DNA of 14,237 bases. It comes from Chromatiales bacterium. Lineage in GTDB: Bacteria; Pseudomonadota; Gammaproteobacteria; Thiohalomonadales; Thiohalomonadaceae. The notes under the pieces are model-generated. The model did no database searches. It saw only the letters and a program-made list of their open reading frames with translations, and was not told the origin of the DNA. The translations under genes were made by a program, and so were the position numbers. The stretch covers positions 1-14,237 of the forward strand of contig JAOTST010000001.1 in the NCBI GenBank assembly GCA_029864785.1. The letters run 5' to 3'. Positions 13,030-14,237 of this stretch are shown in pieces (within the stretch, counting starts at the first letter, position 1; each line of letters begins with the position of its first letter).

Positions 13030-14237
13030 ATGGGTATTCGACTTAAGCTTCTTATCCCTGTCCTTTCAGGACTTGCGCTCTTTGTCATGCTGCTGCACTT
13101 CTACTGGGCTCCGGCACAACTCGAAATATCGCAAGAGGCCTTTAACAGCAAAATAGAGAGTGAACTCACTGCTCTCGAATCAGACATTATTAGTCATATC
13201 CTTCAGCAAGACTTTGCATCGCTCACCGCGACCCTCGACCATCAGCAGAGGATCCGTAGCGACTATTGGGTCAGTCTAACCATCACTACAGATGATGGGA
13301 AAAATATCTATCCTCTCTTCCACGATGAGGTTGACACAAAAAGCACCTTTATCCAGACCTTCACCCGCTCACTACGGCTTGGTGATATCAATATCGGCAA
13401 GGCTAGGCTCGTGGTTAACTGGAAAGATGATTATGAAATTGCTCAAGCACATATATTTGAGCTAGAGCGCACACTTATTATCATTGTCACATTGGTATTA
13501 ATATTAGCCGTTTTCGCACTCAATCGACTGATCCGTAATCCACTTATTACACTTAGAGATGCCACAGACAAGCTGGCACAGGGAAATTTTGCTGTATTTA
13601 TCCCTCCTTTAAGTAGTGATGAAATTGGTGATCTGGGTCGCGCCTTTGAAACGATGCGCATGAATCTCTTACTCTCCCAACAAGAGCTCTATGACCTAAT
13701 ACAGCAGACTCAAGATAGTGAAGAAAAATACCGCGCGATCATATCAACCATGGGCGATGCGCTAGTCATTACAGATGATGCCGGAAATATTATCAGCATC
13801 AACAGTGCTGCAGAGCGCATGCTTAGCTACAATAATGCTGAAATAACCGGAATCGACATCACAACGATTATCACCGATTTTGCTCTCCCCTCTAACGATG
13901 CTCCGCGCGCCTCTAGTGCGAACAGGTCGGTATCGCCCATGAAACAGCAATATAACCTTAAAAATAGAGAGGGCGTATCAATCCCTGTATCGATGACTAT
14001 CAGTCAATTCAATGTTTCTGACTCAATTCAATATTCACTTGTTTTACATAACATCACGTTACAAAAGCTGAGTGAACGATACTTAGTAAGAGCCAGAGAA
14101 GACGCTGAGGCTGCATCCAAATCGAAGAGTGATTTTCTGTCCAATATGAGCCATGAGATTCGCACACCCATGAGTGCGATCATCGGTTTGACTGCTCTCT
14201 GTCTTGATACTGAGCTCACTACCCTGCAAGCAAACTA
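13030..14237 (+). CDS. Membrane PAS sensor histidine kinase, 3' end cut off by the window
   Basis: The frame from ATG 13030 stays open to the window edge (402 codons). Transmembrane helices lie at about 6-25 and 147-167 with a periplasmic domain of about 120 residues between. A HAMP domain follows (about 165-220, with [19 protein letters not shown] and [15 protein letters not shown]). A PAS domain covers about 232-345 ([20 protein letters not shown]). The phosphoacceptor region is [20 protein letters not shown] with H375; the ATPase part lies beyond the window. The HisKA sequence is of the type common in hybrid kinases, so receiver domains may follow. It starts 17 bases after the PhnD-like gene with no Shine-Dalgarno sequence, so the two are probably co-transcribed. 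A GTG at 13012, overlapping the upstream stop and in the same frame, is an alternative start. The likely signal is the ligand-loaded binding protein. Confidence 0.88.
   Translation, partial: MGIRLKLLIPVLSGLALFVMLLHFYWAPAQLEISQEAFNSKIESELTALESDIISHILQQDFASLTATLDHQQRIRSDYWVSLTITTDDGKNIYPLFHDEVDTKSTFIQTFTRSLRLGDINIGKARLVVNWKDDYEIAQAHIFELERTLIIIVTLVLILAVFALNRLIRNPLITLRDATDKLAQGNFAVFIPPLSSDEIGDLGRAFETMRMNLLLSQQELYDLIQQTQDSEEKYRAIISTMGDALVITDDAGNIISINSAAERMLSYNNAEITGIDITTIITDFALPSNDAPRASSANRSVSPMKQQYNLKNREGVSIPVSMTISQFNVSDSIQYSLVLHNITLQKLSERYLVRAREDAEAASKSKSDFLSNMSHEIRTPMSAIIGLTALCLDTELTTLQAN

Noticed and set aside
1-14237. CRISPR array, mobile element, prophage or tRNA-associated insertion
   Set aside because: No regularly spaced repeats, transposase, integrase, terminal repeats or tRNA-like sequence were seen on either strand.

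Overview
The window comes from a bacterial chromosome of moderate GC content, most likely a gammaproteobacterium. The evidence is an amgK–djlA pair, the rpe–gph–trpE order, a DUF3530-type secreted hydrolase-like protein and an Aap-type amino-acid ABC transporter, all familiar together in that class. I see no insertion sequence, integrase, CRISPR array, tRNA or rRNA. The genus cannot be read from the sequence.

Layout, left to right. (1) Positions 2-1249: the end of an AapM-like permease and a complete AapP-like ATPase, the last genes of a polar amino-acid importer operon. (2) 1246-2449: two unrelated GNAT acetyltransferases transcribed away from each other; the plus-strand one has a consensus-like promoter with a dyad over its -35 box. 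(3) 2687-4022: two secreted proteins of unknown function, both with a signal peptide and a C-terminal Arg-Phe typical of outer-membrane beta-barrels. The second has its start codon inside a perfect 13-bp inverted repeat and is followed by a good intrinsic terminator. (4) 4096-5924: amgK (cell-wall sugar kinase) overlapping djlA (membrane J-domain co-chaperone), without the murU gene expected between them. (5) 6140-8020: an orphan PAS-type sensor histidine kinase. (6) 8040-8900, minus strand: a DUF3530-like alpha/beta-hydrolase-fold protein. (7) 9053-12058: rpe, gph and trpE, with a candidate 20-codon trp leader peptide ending Trp-Ile-Arg-Trp between gph and trpE. (8) 12158-14237: a PhnD-like periplasmic binding protein followed directly by a membrane PAS histidine kinase cut by the window edge.

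How the genes fit together. AapM/AapP import amino acids. AmgK phosphorylates recycled cell-wall sugars. Rpe serves the pentose-phosphate or Calvin cycle, Gph removes 2-phosphoglycolate, and TrpE commits chorismate to tryptophan. The PhnD-like protein and its adjacent kinase look like a ligand-sensing pair rather than a transporter, since no permease or ATPase lies between or just before them.

The points most worth checking are the trp leader ORF with its alternative RNA pairings, the start-codon hairpin at 3483-3528, the binding-protein/kinase pair, and the loss of murU beside amgK. No stretch over 300 bases lacks a gene; the longest gaps are 2450-2686 and 5925-6139.
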